A stretch of 64,000 bases of DNA from Gemmataceae bacterium (GTDB lineage: Bacteria > Planctomycetota > Planctomycetia > Gemmatales > Gemmataceae). The translations under genes and the position numbers were made by a program. The stretch spans positions 2,011,111 through 2,075,110 of the forward strand of contig LR594584.1 of NCBI GenBank assembly GCA_901538445.1, in the 5' to 3' direction. Shown piece after piece: positions 49,837 through 58,069 of this stretch. The number at the start of each line of letters is the position of its first letter. Within the stretch, counting starts at the first letter, position 1. The notes under the pieces were generated by a model. It was not told the DNA's origin, ran no database searches, and saw nothing but the letters and a program-made list of their open reading frames with translations.

Positions 49837-50466
49837 ATGACGACCGCGACCGTAACGCCGCCGCCCGCGGCCGTGACGCCGACCCCCACTCAGAAGAAAG
49901 TGTGGACGGAAGCGGACCTGCTGGCGATACCGGACGACGGCGTCCGCCGCTGGATCATCAAGGGGCAACTCCGCGAGGAACCGTCCGAGTACCCGGGGGT
50001 AACCGTGACCGTCCGCAACCGCCACCACAGTGCGATCATGTCCTGGGTCGCCACTGCTATTGCGGTCTGGCTCCGTACTCAGCCCAGGCCGCGCGGCGAA
50101 GTGTACTGCGGCGAGGTCGGCGTTCGGTTGCCGGGAGCGGACGCCGCGGTCGGGGTGGACGTCGCCTACGCGCCGCCGGGTGTGGTCGCGGCGCAGGACG
50201 ACGACAAGACGACCATGCTCGACGGGCGGCCGGCGCTCGTCGTCGAGATCCTGTCGCCGACCACCACGCAGGAGCAACTCGACGAGAAGATCGACACCTA
50301 CCTCGAAGCCGCCGTGCCGGCCGTGTGGGTCGTCCACCCGACGCGGCGCACGGTCCTGGTCTACCGCCCGGGGCACGAGCCGGAACTGTTCAACGTTACG
50401 CACCGCCTGCCGGCGAACCCCGAGATGCCCGGGTTCGCGCCCGCCGTACTCGAACTGTTCGAGTGA
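49837..50466 (+). CDS. Uma2-family PD-(D/E)XK endonuclease
   Basis: A 209-residue Uma2 protein. Features: WTEADLLAIPDDGVRRWIIKGQLREEP (the D..YE/R..-I.G substrate of the core), HHSAIMSWVATAIAVWL, GEVGVRLPGADAAVGVDVAYAPPG with the active-site Asp, and PALVVEILSPTTTQEQLDEKIDTYLEAAVPAVWVVHPTRRTV, in which E-I-L-S and the later K complete the nuclease motif. An N-terminal Thr/Pro-rich segment (MTTATVTPPPAAVTPTPT) is unrelated. GGGAGGAG precedes the ATG. Uma2 genes are hugely expanded in planctomycetes and cyanobacteria, role unknown. A deleted relative is at 37867-38047. Confidence 0.9.
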   Translation: MTTATVTPPPAAVTPTPTQKKVWTEADLLAIPDDGVRRWIIKGQLREEPSEYPGVTVTVRNRHHSAIMSWVATAIAVWLRTQPRPRGEVYCGEVGVRLPGADAAVGVDVAYAPPGVVAAQDDDKTTMLDGRPALVVEILSPTTTQEQLDEKIDTYLEAAVPAVWVVHPTRRTVLVYRPGHEPELFNVTHRLPANPEMPGFAPAVLELFE

Positions 50467-50476
50467 CACCGCGGCG

Positions 50477-51604
50477 TCACTTCGCGGGCTTCGTGGTGAT
50501 GTCCCAGAACACGTCGCGGCCCTTGGGGCGGGTCCACCAGTAGAGGCCGAGCGTCACCGCCGCGAGTGCCAGCGTCAGCACCACCGGCGACACCTGCCCG
50601 AACAGGAAGTTCAGCGCCGCGAGGTACGGGTTCGAGCCGTCCTTGGGCGTGAAGTCGAGGCCGAAGTGCCGCATCGCCGCCGACGCGAACGGCACCGCGA
50701 ACGTCGATAGCCCCGACGCCACCACGATCGTCCGCTGCACCACCCGCACCCTCAACTCCAGTTCGGCGACGGTCGCGTGGTCCTGGCGGATCACGACGCG
50801 CGCCCCGGTCACGTCGCCGATTACGTGCGGGACGACGTGGAACGTGAACACGTCGTTCCCGTCGCCGAGCCGCGTCACGATCTTCGGCGGGTGGCACTGG
50901 CACCCCGGCAGCACCGGCTCGACCTCCAGCGGCACGTCCGTCGCGAGCGCCAGCGGCCCGGTCGCGGTCTGCTCGACGTTTCGCTTCACGACCCGTTCGA
51001 CCTCCTCGCGGGTGAGCGTCACGAGCAGCGGGAACACGCGGTCCGGGTTCATCCGCGAGTAGTACCGCACCGTCGCCCGCCGCTGCTCGACCTCGATCGG
51101 CCGCTTCGGCATCCGCAGAGGGGCGGTGTCGGCCGTGGGCGAGACCGAGGCGGCCTCGGCCGACGGCGCTGGCGCGGGGGCGCTCGCCATCGGCGGCGCG
51201 GCGGGAGCGGGGCGGGTTCCCGGCGCGGGCACTGTGCCGGACCGGGCCGGGGGTGCGGCCACCGCGCCCGAGCGGGCCGGGGGCGCGGCGCGGCCGGGCG
51301 GGTTCGCGACCGACCCCGAGAGCCCCGGGAGGCCGCGGGGGAGGGTGGCCCCGGTGGGCGTGAGGCTGAGCGAGACGAGTGCGGGGCCGGGCGGGAGTTG
51401 CTCGCCGAGTGGGCGATCGAGGACGAGCGGCTGGCGCGCGTAGATGAGTTGCCAGTTGACCGGCTCGCCGACGAGCCCGTACTCGCGGATGAGCCGGGCC
51501 ATGAACTCGGCGACGGGGAGCGACGCCCGCGGGGTCACGGGCACCACCACCTCGCCGTTGGGCGTGACGATCGTGACCTGGAGGTTCAGCGTGTCGCCGG
51601 ACAT
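50477..51604 (-). CDS. Protein with N-terminal ubiquitin-fold-like domain, Pro-rich linker and C-terminal TM
   Basis: A 375-residue protein. Residues 5-82 look like a beta-grasp (ubiquitin-like/YukD-like) domain: LNLQVTIVTPNGEVVVPVTP, SLPVAEFMARLIREYGL (helix), WQLIYARQPLVLDRPLGEQLPPGPALVSLSLTPTG. A Pro/Ala-rich linker (residues 85-165) follows, then a soluble domain (VEQRRATVRYYSRMNPDRVFPLLVTLTREEVERVVK...VVPHVIGDVTGARVVIRQDHATVAELELRVRVV) and a C-terminal hydrophobic pair (VSPVVLTLALAAVTLGLYWW) with short polar tail. The cysteine-bearing LPGCQCHPP may matter. The membrane topology implies the ubiquitin-like part is cytosolic. No E1/E2-like partner is adjacent. The fold call is from pattern only. 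Confidence 0.58.
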   Translation of the reverse strand: MSGDTLNLQVTIVTPNGEVVVPVTPRASLPVAEFMARLIREYGLVGEPVNWQLIYARQPLVLDRPLGEQLPPGPALVSLSLTPTGATLPRGLPGLSGSVANPPGRAAPPARSGAVAAPPARSGTVPAPGTRPAPAAPPMASAPAPAPSAEAASVSPTADTAPLRMPKRPIEVEQRRATVRYYSRMNPDRVFPLLVTLTREEVERVVKRNVEQTATGPLALATDVPLEVEPVLPGCQCHPPKIVTRLGDGNDVFTFHVVPHVIGDVTGARVVIRQDHATVAELELRVRVVQRTIVVASGLSTFAVPFASAAMRHFGLDFTPKDGSNPYLAALNFLFGQVSPVVLTLALAAVTLGLYWWTRPKGRDVFWDITTKPAK

Positions 51605-51696
51605 GACGGTTCCCCGGAGGCGCGGCCCGTCCGAGAATCCTACGCGGCCCGCCGTGCCGCGTCAGCCCCGGAGGACCGACGCGCTCGCACGAACGG

Positions 51697-52887
51697 TCAC
51701 TTCAGCACGCCGAGTTCCTTGCCGACCTGGGTGAACGCGCCGATCGCGTGGTCGAGCTGCTCGGTCGTGTGCGCCGCCGACACCTGGATGCGGATGCGGG
51801 CCTGGCCCACCGGCACCACCGGGTAGCTGAACCCGATCACGTAGATGCCGTACTTCAGCAACTCGGCCGCCATCTTGGTCGCGACCGCGGCGTCCCCGAG
51901 CATCACCGGCAGGATCGGCGTCGGCCCCGGCTTCACCGTGAACCCGGCCCCCTCCAGCCCGGCCCGGAGCCTCGCGGTGTTCGCCTTCAGCTTGGTGCGG
52001 AGTTCGCCGGCGGTGTCCACGAGGTCGAGCGCGGCCATCCCCGCGGCCACGAGCGCCGGCGGCACGCTGTTCGAGAACAGGTACGGCCGCGACCGGTTCC
52101 GCAGCCAGTCCACGATCTCGGCACTGGCCGCGGTGAACCCGCCGCTCGCGCCGCCGAGCGTCTTCCCGAGCGTCCCGGTGACGACGTCCACGCGGTCGAG
52201 CACGCCGAGTTCCTCGGCCCCGCCCCGGCCCGTCGCGCCGAGGTGCCCGGTGCCGTGGCAGTCGTCGATCCCGACCACCGCCTGGTACTGGTCGGCCAAC
52301 TCGCAGATGTCCGCGAGCTTCGCGAGGTCGCCGTCCATGCTGAACACGCTGTCGGTGAAGATCATCTTGAACCGGCAGTTCTTCGCCTCTTCGAGCTTGG
52401 CCTTCAGGTCGGTCATGTCGGAGTGCTTGTACCGGAACCGCTGGGCCTTGCACAGCCGCACGCCGTCGATGATCGAGGCGTGGTTCAGCTCGTCGGAGAT
52501 GATCGCGTCCTGGTCCGTGAGGAGCGGCTCGAACAGCCCGCCGTTGGCGTCGAAGCACGAGATGTACAGAATGCTGTCGCCCTTGCCGAAGAACTTCGCG
52601 ACCTGCTGCTCGCACCGCTTGTGGATGTCTTGGGTGCCGCAGATGAACCGGACCGACGACAGCCCGTACCCCCACGCCTTGAGCCCGGCGTGCGCCGCCG
52701 CGACGATGTCCGGGTGGTTGGCGAGCCCGAGGTAGTTGTTCGCGCAGAAGTTGACGACCGGCTTGCCGTTCACCGTGATGCCGGACATCTGCGGCGACTG
52801 GATCTGCCGCTCGGCCTTGTACAGCCCCTTGGCCTTGAGGTCGTCGAGCTGGGTGCGGAGGAAGGCGTTGAGCGCGTCGGCCGGCAT
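51697..52887 (-). CDS. kbl: Glycine C-acetyltransferase (2-amino-3-ketobutyrate CoA ligase)
   Basis: A 396-residue PLP enzyme of the alpha-oxoamine synthase family that interconverts 2-amino-3-ketobutyrate plus CoA with glycine plus acetyl-CoA in threonine breakdown. Diagnostic stretches are [95 protein letters not shown] and [18 protein letters not shown], which contains the PLP lysine. Length and motifs match Kbl rather than 8-amino-7-oxononanoate synthase. Its usual partner threonine dehydrogenase (tdh) is not in the window. pdxJ, which makes the cofactor, lies just upstream on the same strand, 91 bp away. Confidence 0.96.
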   Translation of the reverse strand: MPADALNAFLRTQLDDLKAKGLYKAERQIQSPQMSGITVNGKPVVNFCANNYLGLANHPDIVAAAHAGLKAWGYGLSSVRFICGTQDIHKRCEQQVAKFFGKGDSILYISCFDANGGLFEPLLTDQDAIISDELNHASIIDGVRLCKAQRFRYKHSDMTDLKAKLEEAKNCRFKMIFTDSVFSMDGDLAKLADICELADQYQAVVGIDDCHGTGHLGATGRGGAEELGVLDRVDVVTGTLGKTLGGASGGFTAASAEIVDWLRNRSRPYLFSNSVPPALVAAGMAALDLVDTAGELRTKLKANTARLRAGLEGAGFTVKPGPTPILPVMLGDAAVATKMAAELLKYGIYVIGFSYPVVPVGQARIRIQVSAAHTTEQLDHAIGAFTQVGKELGVLK

Positions 52888-52978
52888 CGGTAAGCCCTCG
52901 GGTGTAAACGCGCGAACGGCGGCCCGGGCGGCCGCCGTCGCGTGATGTCATGGTAGACGAGCGAACCGGCCGGGGCCT

Positions 52979-53719
52979 TCACGCCCGCTTCGGGTTCGGG
53001 TAGTGCTCGGTCATCGCCAGCTTCATCTCGCGGACGGCCCGCTCCATGCCGACGAGCACGGCCCGCGACACGATGCTGTGCCCGATGTTCAGTTCCTCGA
53101 CGCCCGGGATGCGGACGACGGCCTGCACGTTCCAGTAGTTCAGCCCGTGCCCCATGTGGACGTGCAGCCCGAGGCCGACCGCCTGTGCGGTCGCCGCGCG
53201 CAGCTTGTCGAGTTCCTTCGCGACCGCCGCCTCGCCGCGGGCCTCGGAGTAGCTCGCGGTCTGGAACTCGATCGCGTCGGCCCCGTACTTCGCGCTCGCG
53301 GCGACCTGGGCCGCGTCCGGGTCAATGAACAGCGAGACGTGGACCCCGGCGGCCTTGAGCCGGTCGATCGCGCCCCGCACCGCGGCCTCGTTGGCGACCA
53401 CGTCGAGCCCGCCCTCGGTCGTCAGCTCCTGCCGCTTCTCGGGCACGAGCGTCGCCTCGTCGGGCTTCACCTTCAGCGCGATCTGGAGCATCTCCTCGTA
53501 GGTCGCCATCTCCAGGTTGAGCCGCGTGGTCACGGTCTCGCGCAGCACGAACACGTCGCGGTCCTGGATGTGCCGGCGGTCCTCGCGGAGGTGGACGGTG
53601 ATCCCGTCGGCCCCGCCGAGGGTCGCCAGCACCGCGGCCGCGACCGGGTTCGGTTCGTTGGCCCGCCGCGCCTGCCGGACGGTCGCCACGTGATCGACGT
53701 TCACACCGAGACGAATCAT
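52979..53719 (-). CDS. pdxJ: Pyridoxine 5'-phosphate synthase
   Basis: A 246-residue PdxJ TIM barrel that condenses 1-deoxy-D-xylulose 5-phosphate with 3-hydroxy-1-aminoacetone phosphate to pyridoxine 5'-phosphate. Signatures: [119 protein letters not shown] and [22 protein letters not shown]. All catalytic segments seem intact. It could be co-transcribed with kbl. The start is at 53719; an A+T-rich inverted repeat lies immediately upstream. Confidence 0.97.
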   Translation of the reverse strand: MIRLGVNVDHVATVRQARRANEPNPVAAAVLATLGGADGITVHLREDRRHIQDRDVFVLRETVTTRLNLEMATYEEMLQIALKVKPDEATLVPEKRQELTTEGGLDVVANEAAVRGAIDRLKAAGVHVSLFIDPDAAQVAASAKYGADAIEFQTASYSEARGEAAVAKELDKLRAATAQAVGLGLHVHMGHGLNYWNVQAVVRIPGVEELNIGHSIVSRAVLVGMERAVREMKLAMTEHYPNPKRA

Positions 53720-53723
53720 GGTT

Positions 53724-53843
53724 GGGAAATGTAAAATGGGAAAGGTAAAGAATAAAAAGCCGGAACGCCCGCCAAGTGAATCAGGATACCGGACCCGCGC
53801 CCGGTGCCTCGTTTACCTTTTACTTTTTACCTTTTTCATTCCC
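53724..53843. repeat. A+T-rich inverted repeat, family J
   Basis: GGGAAATGTAAAATGGGAAA...GGTAAAGAATAAAAAG at the left pairs imperfectly with TTTACCTTTTACTTTTTACC...TTTTTCATTCCC at the right; the G+C-rich middle (CGCCC...GGTGCCTCG) is unrelated. The arms are very A+T-rich against the genome background, unlike the other families. It fills the gap between pdxJ's start and the 3' end of the next gene. Confidence 0.82.
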
Positions 53844-53844
53844 G

Positions 53845-54435
53845 CTATCGGACCCCGTACCGGGCCATGTACTCCAGCACGTCGCGGTACCGGGCCAGTT
53901 CGCGGACGATCAGCTTGTACCCGAGCACGCCGAGGGCAACCGCGAGCACCCGCTCGACCACCGGGCTCACGAAGATGATGCTGACCCACACCGAGAAGAA
54001 AAAGTAGTTGAACACGAGCAGCAGGGCGATGCCGGGGATCGCGAACTGCGTGGTGCGGCTGAGCCGGTAGTGCGGGTCGAAGTACATGCGGAACGCGAGC
54101 TGGACCTCGGCCCAGAGCTGCGTGAAGAACCACCGGCGGTAGATCGGGTCGGTGCCCGGGGCCACCGGCGGGTGCAGCACGGCCCCGTTCGGCGGGGGCG
54201 GCGCGAGTTGCTGCGAGCCGTCGCTGGCCAGCACCAGCACCCGGTCGGCCCCGGCCGACGCGCCGGCCATCGCCGAGAGCTTCGCGATCACCCGGTCGGT
54301 CACCGCGTCGTCGTCGGCCGCCGGGGCCGGGGCGGCGCGCTCGGCGAGAGCCGCCTCGAGCCGGCGGATGCGGTCCTCCAGCGCGGCCTCGCGCTCGCTC
54401 GCGGCCGGGGCCGCTTCGTCGGTCGTCACACTCAT
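53845..54435 (-). CDS. Membrane protein with N-terminal coiled coil, hypothetical
   Basis: A 196-residue protein. Residues 13-35 form a short coiled coil (SEREAALEDRIRRLEAALAERAA), then an Ala/Pro-rich linker, a conserved-looking segment PIYRRWFFTQLWAEVQLAFRMYFDPHYRLSRTTQF, and two hydrophobic helices (AIPGIALLLVFNYFFFSVWVSIIFV and ERVLAVALGVLGYKLIVREL). The C-terminus YRDVLEYMARYGVR is polar. The arrangement suggests an inner-membrane protein with both ends in the cytosol. I do not recognise the family; similar proteins seem common in Gemmataceae. Its stop is two bases from the family-J repeat. Confidence 0.65.
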   Translation of the reverse strand: MSVTTDEAAPAASEREAALEDRIRRLEAALAERAAPAPAADDDAVTDRVIAKLSAMAGASAGADRVLVLASDGSQQLAPPPPNGAVLHPPVAPGTDPIYRRWFFTQLWAEVQLAFRMYFDPHYRLSRTTQFAIPGIALLLVFNYFFFSVWVSIIFVSPVVERVLAVALGVLGYKLIVRELARYRDVLEYMARYGVR

Positions 54436-54525
54436 GCCCGGTCCTCGGGTCCGATGTCCACCCCGTCAGGTTATCGGAACGGGACCGGGATGAACAAGTC
54501 GGTCGCGGGACGGAGCCGCGTGTTG

Positions 54526-54590
54526 GGGCGAACCCTGAGCGCCAGCGAGGGGGTGTGCCCCACCCCCTCGCTGGCGCTCAGGGTTCGCCC
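54526..54590. repeat. Inverted repeat, family B copy 3
   Basis: A 65-bp perfect palindrome with the same arms as 23588-23652 and 33785-33849 and loop TGCCC. It lies just downstream of the ThuA-like gene's stop (54602, minus strand), where it may act as a terminator, and upstream of the membrane protein gene. Confidence 0.93.
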
Positions 54591-54601
54591 GGCAACCTAT
54601 C

Positions 54602-55579
54602 TCACTTGTCCGCGGCAATCGGGCTCGGCTTGTCGGCGGTCGGGAACGCGGCCGGCAGCGGGAGGGTGACGGCCCCGGTCGCGGCCCACTCGGTGCCGCG
54701 GGTGAGCGTACCGGCGAACCCCCAGCACCGCATCGCGTTCGCGTCGTGGCCGAGCGGCGTGTGGAACACCCGGCCCTTGCCGTAGGCCACCGTCCAGATC
54801 ATCGGCTCGTGCGCCCCGGTCCCCTTCTTGTCCTTGTCGGAGTAGGCGGTCGCGAGCACCTTCACGTTCTCGACCGGCCCGCGCATGTTGTCGTACAGCT
54901 CGTCGCGGACGTGCAGCCACTCCCTCGGCATCCCCTTGGTGACCGGGTGCTCGGCGTCGCGCACGGTGACCGTGAACGGCCCCGTGTACCGGTGCCCCGA
55001 GCCGTCGCCCGTGCCGGTCGGCACCCGGACCTCCTTGCCGTCGGCGTCGAGGTACAGCCGGTCGCCCCCGGTGTTCCCCCGCCACCCCATGCCGATCATC
55101 TGGTTGTACTCCTTCCACCCCCCGAACGCGTTGTTCGCGGCGTGGACGACGACGAACCCGATCTTCCCCTCGCGCAGCAGCGCCTCGAAGTCGGCGTTCA
55201 GCTCCTTGCCCCACGGCTCGCCGTTGTAGTTGCTCACCACCACGTCGTACTTCGCCAGCTCCGGCCGGAACTTCTCGAACGCCGCCCGGTGCGCCTTTTC
55301 GAGGTCCGCGACCGCGGCCTTGTACTTCTTCTCGTCCTCGGGGGTCGCGTCCTTCGGCTTCGGCGGCAGCGCGAGCTTCGGCGGGCTGGTCGCCACGTCG
55401 ACGGTGAACCGCCTGGTGTCTTCGAGCAGCTTCTTGATGATCGGCGTGGTCTGCGGCCAGGCGTGGTTGTTCTGCCCGTCGATCACGAGCACCTTGATCG
55501 GTGGTGGGTCGGCCGCGGCGACCGAGGCGGCCGTGCCGGCGAGCAGACCGAGCAGCAGGAGGGAGGAGAGCGTTCGCAT
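54602..55579 (-). CDS. Secreted ThuA-like domain protein
   Basis: A 325-residue exported protein (signal TLSSLLLLGLLAGTAASVAA). The mature part is a ThuA/trehalose-utilisation-like, class I glutamine amidotransferase fold: IKVLVIDGQNNHAWPQTTPIIKKLLED, LAKYDVVVSNYNGEPWGKELNADFEALLREGKIGFVVVHAANNAFGGW, and HPVTKGMPREWLHVRDELYDNMRG with PMIWTVAYGKGRVFHTPLGHD near the end. There is an insert of about 45 charged residues (PPKPKDATPEDEKKYK...) after the first strand. ThuA proteins in planctomycetes are typically secreted and linked to sugar metabolism; the activity is undefined. No nucleophile Cys at the usual elbow is seen. Confidence 0.87.
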   Translation of the reverse strand: MRTLSSLLLLGLLAGTAASVAAADPPPIKVLVIDGQNNHAWPQTTPIIKKLLEDTRRFTVDVATSPPKLALPPKPKDATPEDEKKYKAAVADLEKAHRAAFEKFRPELAKYDVVVSNYNGEPWGKELNADFEALLREGKIGFVVVHAANNAFGGWKEYNQMIGMGWRGNTGGDRLYLDADGKEVRVPTGTGDGSGHRYTGPFTVTVRDAEHPVTKGMPREWLHVRDELYDNMRGPVENVKVLATAYSDKDKKGTGAHEPMIWTVAYGKGRVFHTPLGHDANAMRCWGFAGTLTRGTEWAATGAVTLPLPAAFPTADKPSPIAADK

Positions 55580-55693
55580 GTGGGGGTCGGGGCTGGAGGG
55601 AGGGGCGGGGAAGTCTGATTGTTGCGTGCGGGGCGGGGCAGGTCAACGGCGTAGAATACCGGCGGTGTTCCGCAACCCAAGAGGAGACAGCCG

Positions 55694-55939
55694 ATGAGCC
55701 GCGACCCGAACGACGTGGTGCGAGTGTACTCCGGCCCGCTGCCGCAGGTCGAAGCCTACCAGCAGGTGCTCCGCGAGGGGGGGATCGAGAGCAAGGTGGT
55801 CGGCACCGAGCTGACCGCGAGCTTCGGCTCGGCGCTGTCGAACTCGATCGAGCTGTGGATCCACAGCGGGGACATGGAGAAGGCCGTCGCGGCCATCAAG
55901 GAGTACGAGGCGGCACCCAGGCAACCGGCGGGCGAGTGA
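55694..55939 (+). CDS. DUF2007 (putative signal-transducing) small protein
   Basis: An 81-residue cytosolic protein: VVRVYSGPLPQVEAYQQVLREGGIESKVVGTELTASFGSAL...IELWIHSGDMEKAVAAIKEYE. The beta-alpha-beta-alpha arrangement with a G-I-x-x-x-V/L turn and terminal helix is that of DUF2007, a ferredoxin-like small domain thought to be signal-transducing or PII-like. AAGAGGAGA precedes the ATG. It is divergent from the ThuA-like gene with a 114-bp gap and is convergent with the HU gene, from which it is separated by a family-G repeat. Confidence 0.83.
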   Translation: MSRDPNDVVRVYSGPLPQVEAYQQVLREGGIESKVVGTELTASFGSALSNSIELWIHSGDMEKAVAAIKEYEAAPRQPAGE

Positions 55940-55981
55940 GTTCGACGCAACGTGTCCCGGTGCGGAAGCACTGGGACGACT

Positions 55982-56051
55982 TCGAAGCACGAAATCCGAA
56001 AGGAACAGGACCACCCGGTGGGATCGTCTTCCTCTCGGATTTCGTGCTTCG
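55982..56051. repeat. Inverted repeat, family G copy 2
   Basis: TCGAAGCACGAAATCCGAAA pairs with TCGGATTTCGTGCTTCGA; 70 bp. It has the same arms as the element at 28046-28160. It lies between the convergent DUF2007 and HU genes and may terminate both. Confidence 0.88.
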
Positions 56052-56063
56052 AGCTTTTGCAGC

Positions 56064-56417
56064 TTACTTGAGCGCGTCCTTGAGCGCCTTGACCGGGCGG
56101 AGCTTGACCTGGTTGTAGGCCGGCTTCGGCTTGGTCTCGTACTCGGCCCCGGTGAGCCGGTTGATCTTCTTCTCGCCGCCCTTCACGGCCGGCTTGCGGG
56201 TGACGGTGACGCGGCAAAGGTTCGGGAACACGAACTTGCCCGGCCCCTTCGCGGCGACCTCGCCTTTGATGACTTCGATGATCTCGTCGAGGACCGCGTC
56301 GACCTGCTTCTTCGTGATCTCCGCCTTCTCGGCCAGGCGGGCGACGAACTGCGACTTGGTCATCGCCTTCTTGCCGTTGGCCTTCTTCGCCGCCGGCTTC
56401 GCGGGAGTCTTCGCCAT
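56064..56417 (-). CDS. HU-family DNA-binding protein with Lys/Ala-rich N-terminus
   Basis: A 117-residue nucleoid protein. Residues 1-18 are a basic Ala/Pro/Lys tail (AKTPAKPAAKKANGKKA), then a HU core: MTKSQFVARLAEKAEITKKQVDAVLDEIIEVIKGEV, GPGKFVFPNLCRVTVTRKPA (arm base), INRLTGAEYETKPKPAYNQVKLRPVKALKDAL. The usual arm motif GRNPxTG is replaced by NRLTGAEYE, so the DNA-bending arm differs from canonical HU. The Lys-rich tail resembles eukaryotic H1-like tails and tails found in other planctomycete HU proteins. A cysteine in the core (NLCRVTV) is odd. The gene stands alone. Confidence 0.92.
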   Translation of the reverse strand: MAKTPAKPAAKKANGKKAMTKSQFVARLAEKAEITKKQVDAVLDEIIEVIKGEVAAKGPGKFVFPNLCRVTVTRKPAVKGGEKKINRLTGAEYETKPKPAYNQVKLRPVKALKDALK

Positions 56418-56688
56418 GCTGTGATCTCCGAACAGGGGTGAGTGATCGGTAAAACTGCCTGAAAACTAAGGTGTTTCGCAGGGGGTTGTCAACAAGACAA
56501 CGCGATTTCCCTTGAAATATCCAGCTTTTTCCCGCCCGCGCCCCGCGGTCAACCGATTTCTCAAGGGATTTCGATCACTTTTCGCCGTCACACCCCCGAC
56601 ATTCGGCACCCCGTGCGCGCGTCCGCGCGCCGCGAACCGCCCAGCCGGTGCGGCCCTCTCTCCTCCGACCGGCCCCGGAGGGAACCCC

Positions 56689-57840
56689 GTGAACCTGCTC
56701 TCGCGCGCGTCGCTGTTTGCCCTCGGGCCGCTCGTGTCGCACGCCTGCCGCGCCGCCGGGGTCGCCGCGGTCGGGGACGGTGCGCTCGCCGCCGCACGGT
56801 TCGTCGCCGACCGGGTGTGCGACCAGAGCCTGCGGGTGGCCGAGGCGCTCGCGGCCGCGTCGGAGCGCGCGTGGCGGTCGCTCGAACTCGCCCTCGCCGG
56901 CGAGTCGCTCGCGACCGCACTCGACCGCGCCGAGGACAAGGCGCTCCGCGAGCAGGTCCGCCTGTTCGTGCTGAAGGCGCAGTTCGACGGCCGGGCGGAC
57001 CCGGACCCGGACTTCGCCCCGCGGTGCCTCGCCGAACTCCGCGTGGCCCGCGACCGCGGCGCACTCGCCGGGGCGGTCGATCCGGACTCGTTCGGCGACC
57101 TCACCCGGTTCGCCGACCCCGCCGGGTTGCTCGCGGCCGAGTGGGGGGTCGCCGACGCGCTCGCGGTCGAGCTGCGCGCCGGCGGGTTCCCGACGCTCGC
57201 CGTGCTGGTGGCGCTGCGGCCGCCAGGCGACCCGGCCGCCGTGCCGCTGCTCGCGGCCGCCGTGCGGCACCACTTCCGCCGGGTGATCGAGGACGACCCG
57301 AAGCTGTTCCAGGGGCTCGCGTTCGCGCAGTTGGAGCGCATCGGCCGCGCCCAGGAGCAGGGCGCGGCGAAGCTCGCCGAGCAACTCGCCCGCATCGAGG
57401 GCCGGCTCGGGGAGCTGCACACGACGCTCGCCCCGAAGCCGCCCGAGCCCGCCGTTCACCCGCGCGAGGTGGCGCGGCCGGTCGTGGCCGAGGGGCAGTC
57501 GAACGGGGTCGTTGCGGTGTCGCCGGACGGCAAGGTCGCCGCGTGCGGGTCGCCCTACGACGGCAAGGTGCGTGTGCTCGACGCCGCGAGCGGGAAGGAG
57601 CTGCGGCGGCTCGCCGGGCACGCCGCGTGGGTGACGTGCGTGGTGTTTTCTCCCGACAGCACGCGGGTCGCCTCGGGGGGCCGCGACGGGGCCGTGAAGC
57701 TGTGGGAACTGGCGACCGGCCGGCTGGTGCGGACGTTCGCGCACGCGGGGACGGTGCCGGCGGTGCTGGCGTTCGGCCCGACCGGCCGGGCGCTGACCTC
57801 GACCGGCGAGGACGGCTCCGAGCGGAAGTGGTTCGTGTGA
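56689..57840 (+). CDS. WD40-repeat protein with conserved helical N-terminal domain
   Basis: A 383-residue protein starting at GTG 56689 (CCGGAGGGAA upstream). The first 240 residues are helical: SLFALGPLVSHACRAAGVAAVGDGALAAARFVADRV, ERAWRSLELALAGESLATAL, PAGLLAAEWGVADAL, VRHHFRRVIEDDPKLFQGLAFAQLERI and a coiled coil EQLARIEGRLGELHTTL. I recall this N-terminal module from other Gemmataceae proteins where it is linked to other effector or repeat domains. Residues 270-383 hold only about three WD40 units (VVAVSPDGKVAACG; VTCVVFSPDSTRVASGGRDGAVKLWE; VLAFGPTGRALTSTGEDGSERKW), too few for a closed propeller, so it may assemble with others. Confidence 0.78.
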   Translation: MNLLSRASLFALGPLVSHACRAAGVAAVGDGALAAARFVADRVCDQSLRVAEALAAASERAWRSLELALAGESLATALDRAEDKALREQVRLFVLKAQFDGRADPDPDFAPRCLAELRVARDRGALAGAVDPDSFGDLTRFADPAGLLAAEWGVADALAVELRAGGFPTLAVLVALRPPGDPAAVPLLAAAVRHHFRRVIEDDPKLFQGLAFAQLERIGRAQEQGAAKLAEQLARIEGRLGELHTTLAPKPPEPAVHPREVARPVVAEGQSNGVVAVSPDGKVAACGSPYDGKVRVLDAASGKELRRLAGHAAWVTCVVFSPDSTRVASGGRDGAVKLWELATGRLVRTFAHAGTVPAVLAFGPTGRALTSTGEDGSERKWFV

Positions 57841-57867
57841 GGCCAAGTTCGGCTGATCCGTTCCGCA

Positions 57868-57939
57868 CTGTAGCCGGCCTCTGTGAGGTCGGTGCTTCGG
57901 GAGTCCCCCAAGCACCGGCCTCACAGAGGCCGGCTACAG
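57868..57939. repeat. Inverted repeat, family E
   Basis: CTGTAGCCGGCCTCTGTGAG...GTCGGTGCTT pairs with AAGCACCGGC...CTCACAGAGGCCGGCTACAG; 72 bp with a 13-base loop (CGGGAGTCCCCC-type). It is located 27 bp after the WD40 gene's stop and may act as its terminator together with the hairpin at 57969. Confidence 0.9.
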
Positions 57940-57968
57940 GAAGACATCAACGAGATCTGGTACGGGGC

Positions 57969-57998
57969 CGGGCCGCGGATGTCGTCCGCGGCCCGTTT
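57969..57998 (+). terminator. Terminator-like hairpin downstream of the WD40 gene
   Basis: CGGGCCGCGGA, loop TGTCG, TCCGCGGCCCG followed by TTT: an 11-bp perfect stem with a short T tract, the best intrinsic terminator form in the window. It is located upstream of transketolase, isolating that gene. Confidence 0.72.
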
Positions 57999-58069
57999 AG
58001 GCGGGGCTAACGGTTGCCGGGTCCATATCATTTCCCCGACCGCACCCCGTCACAACCCGCGAGACACCC

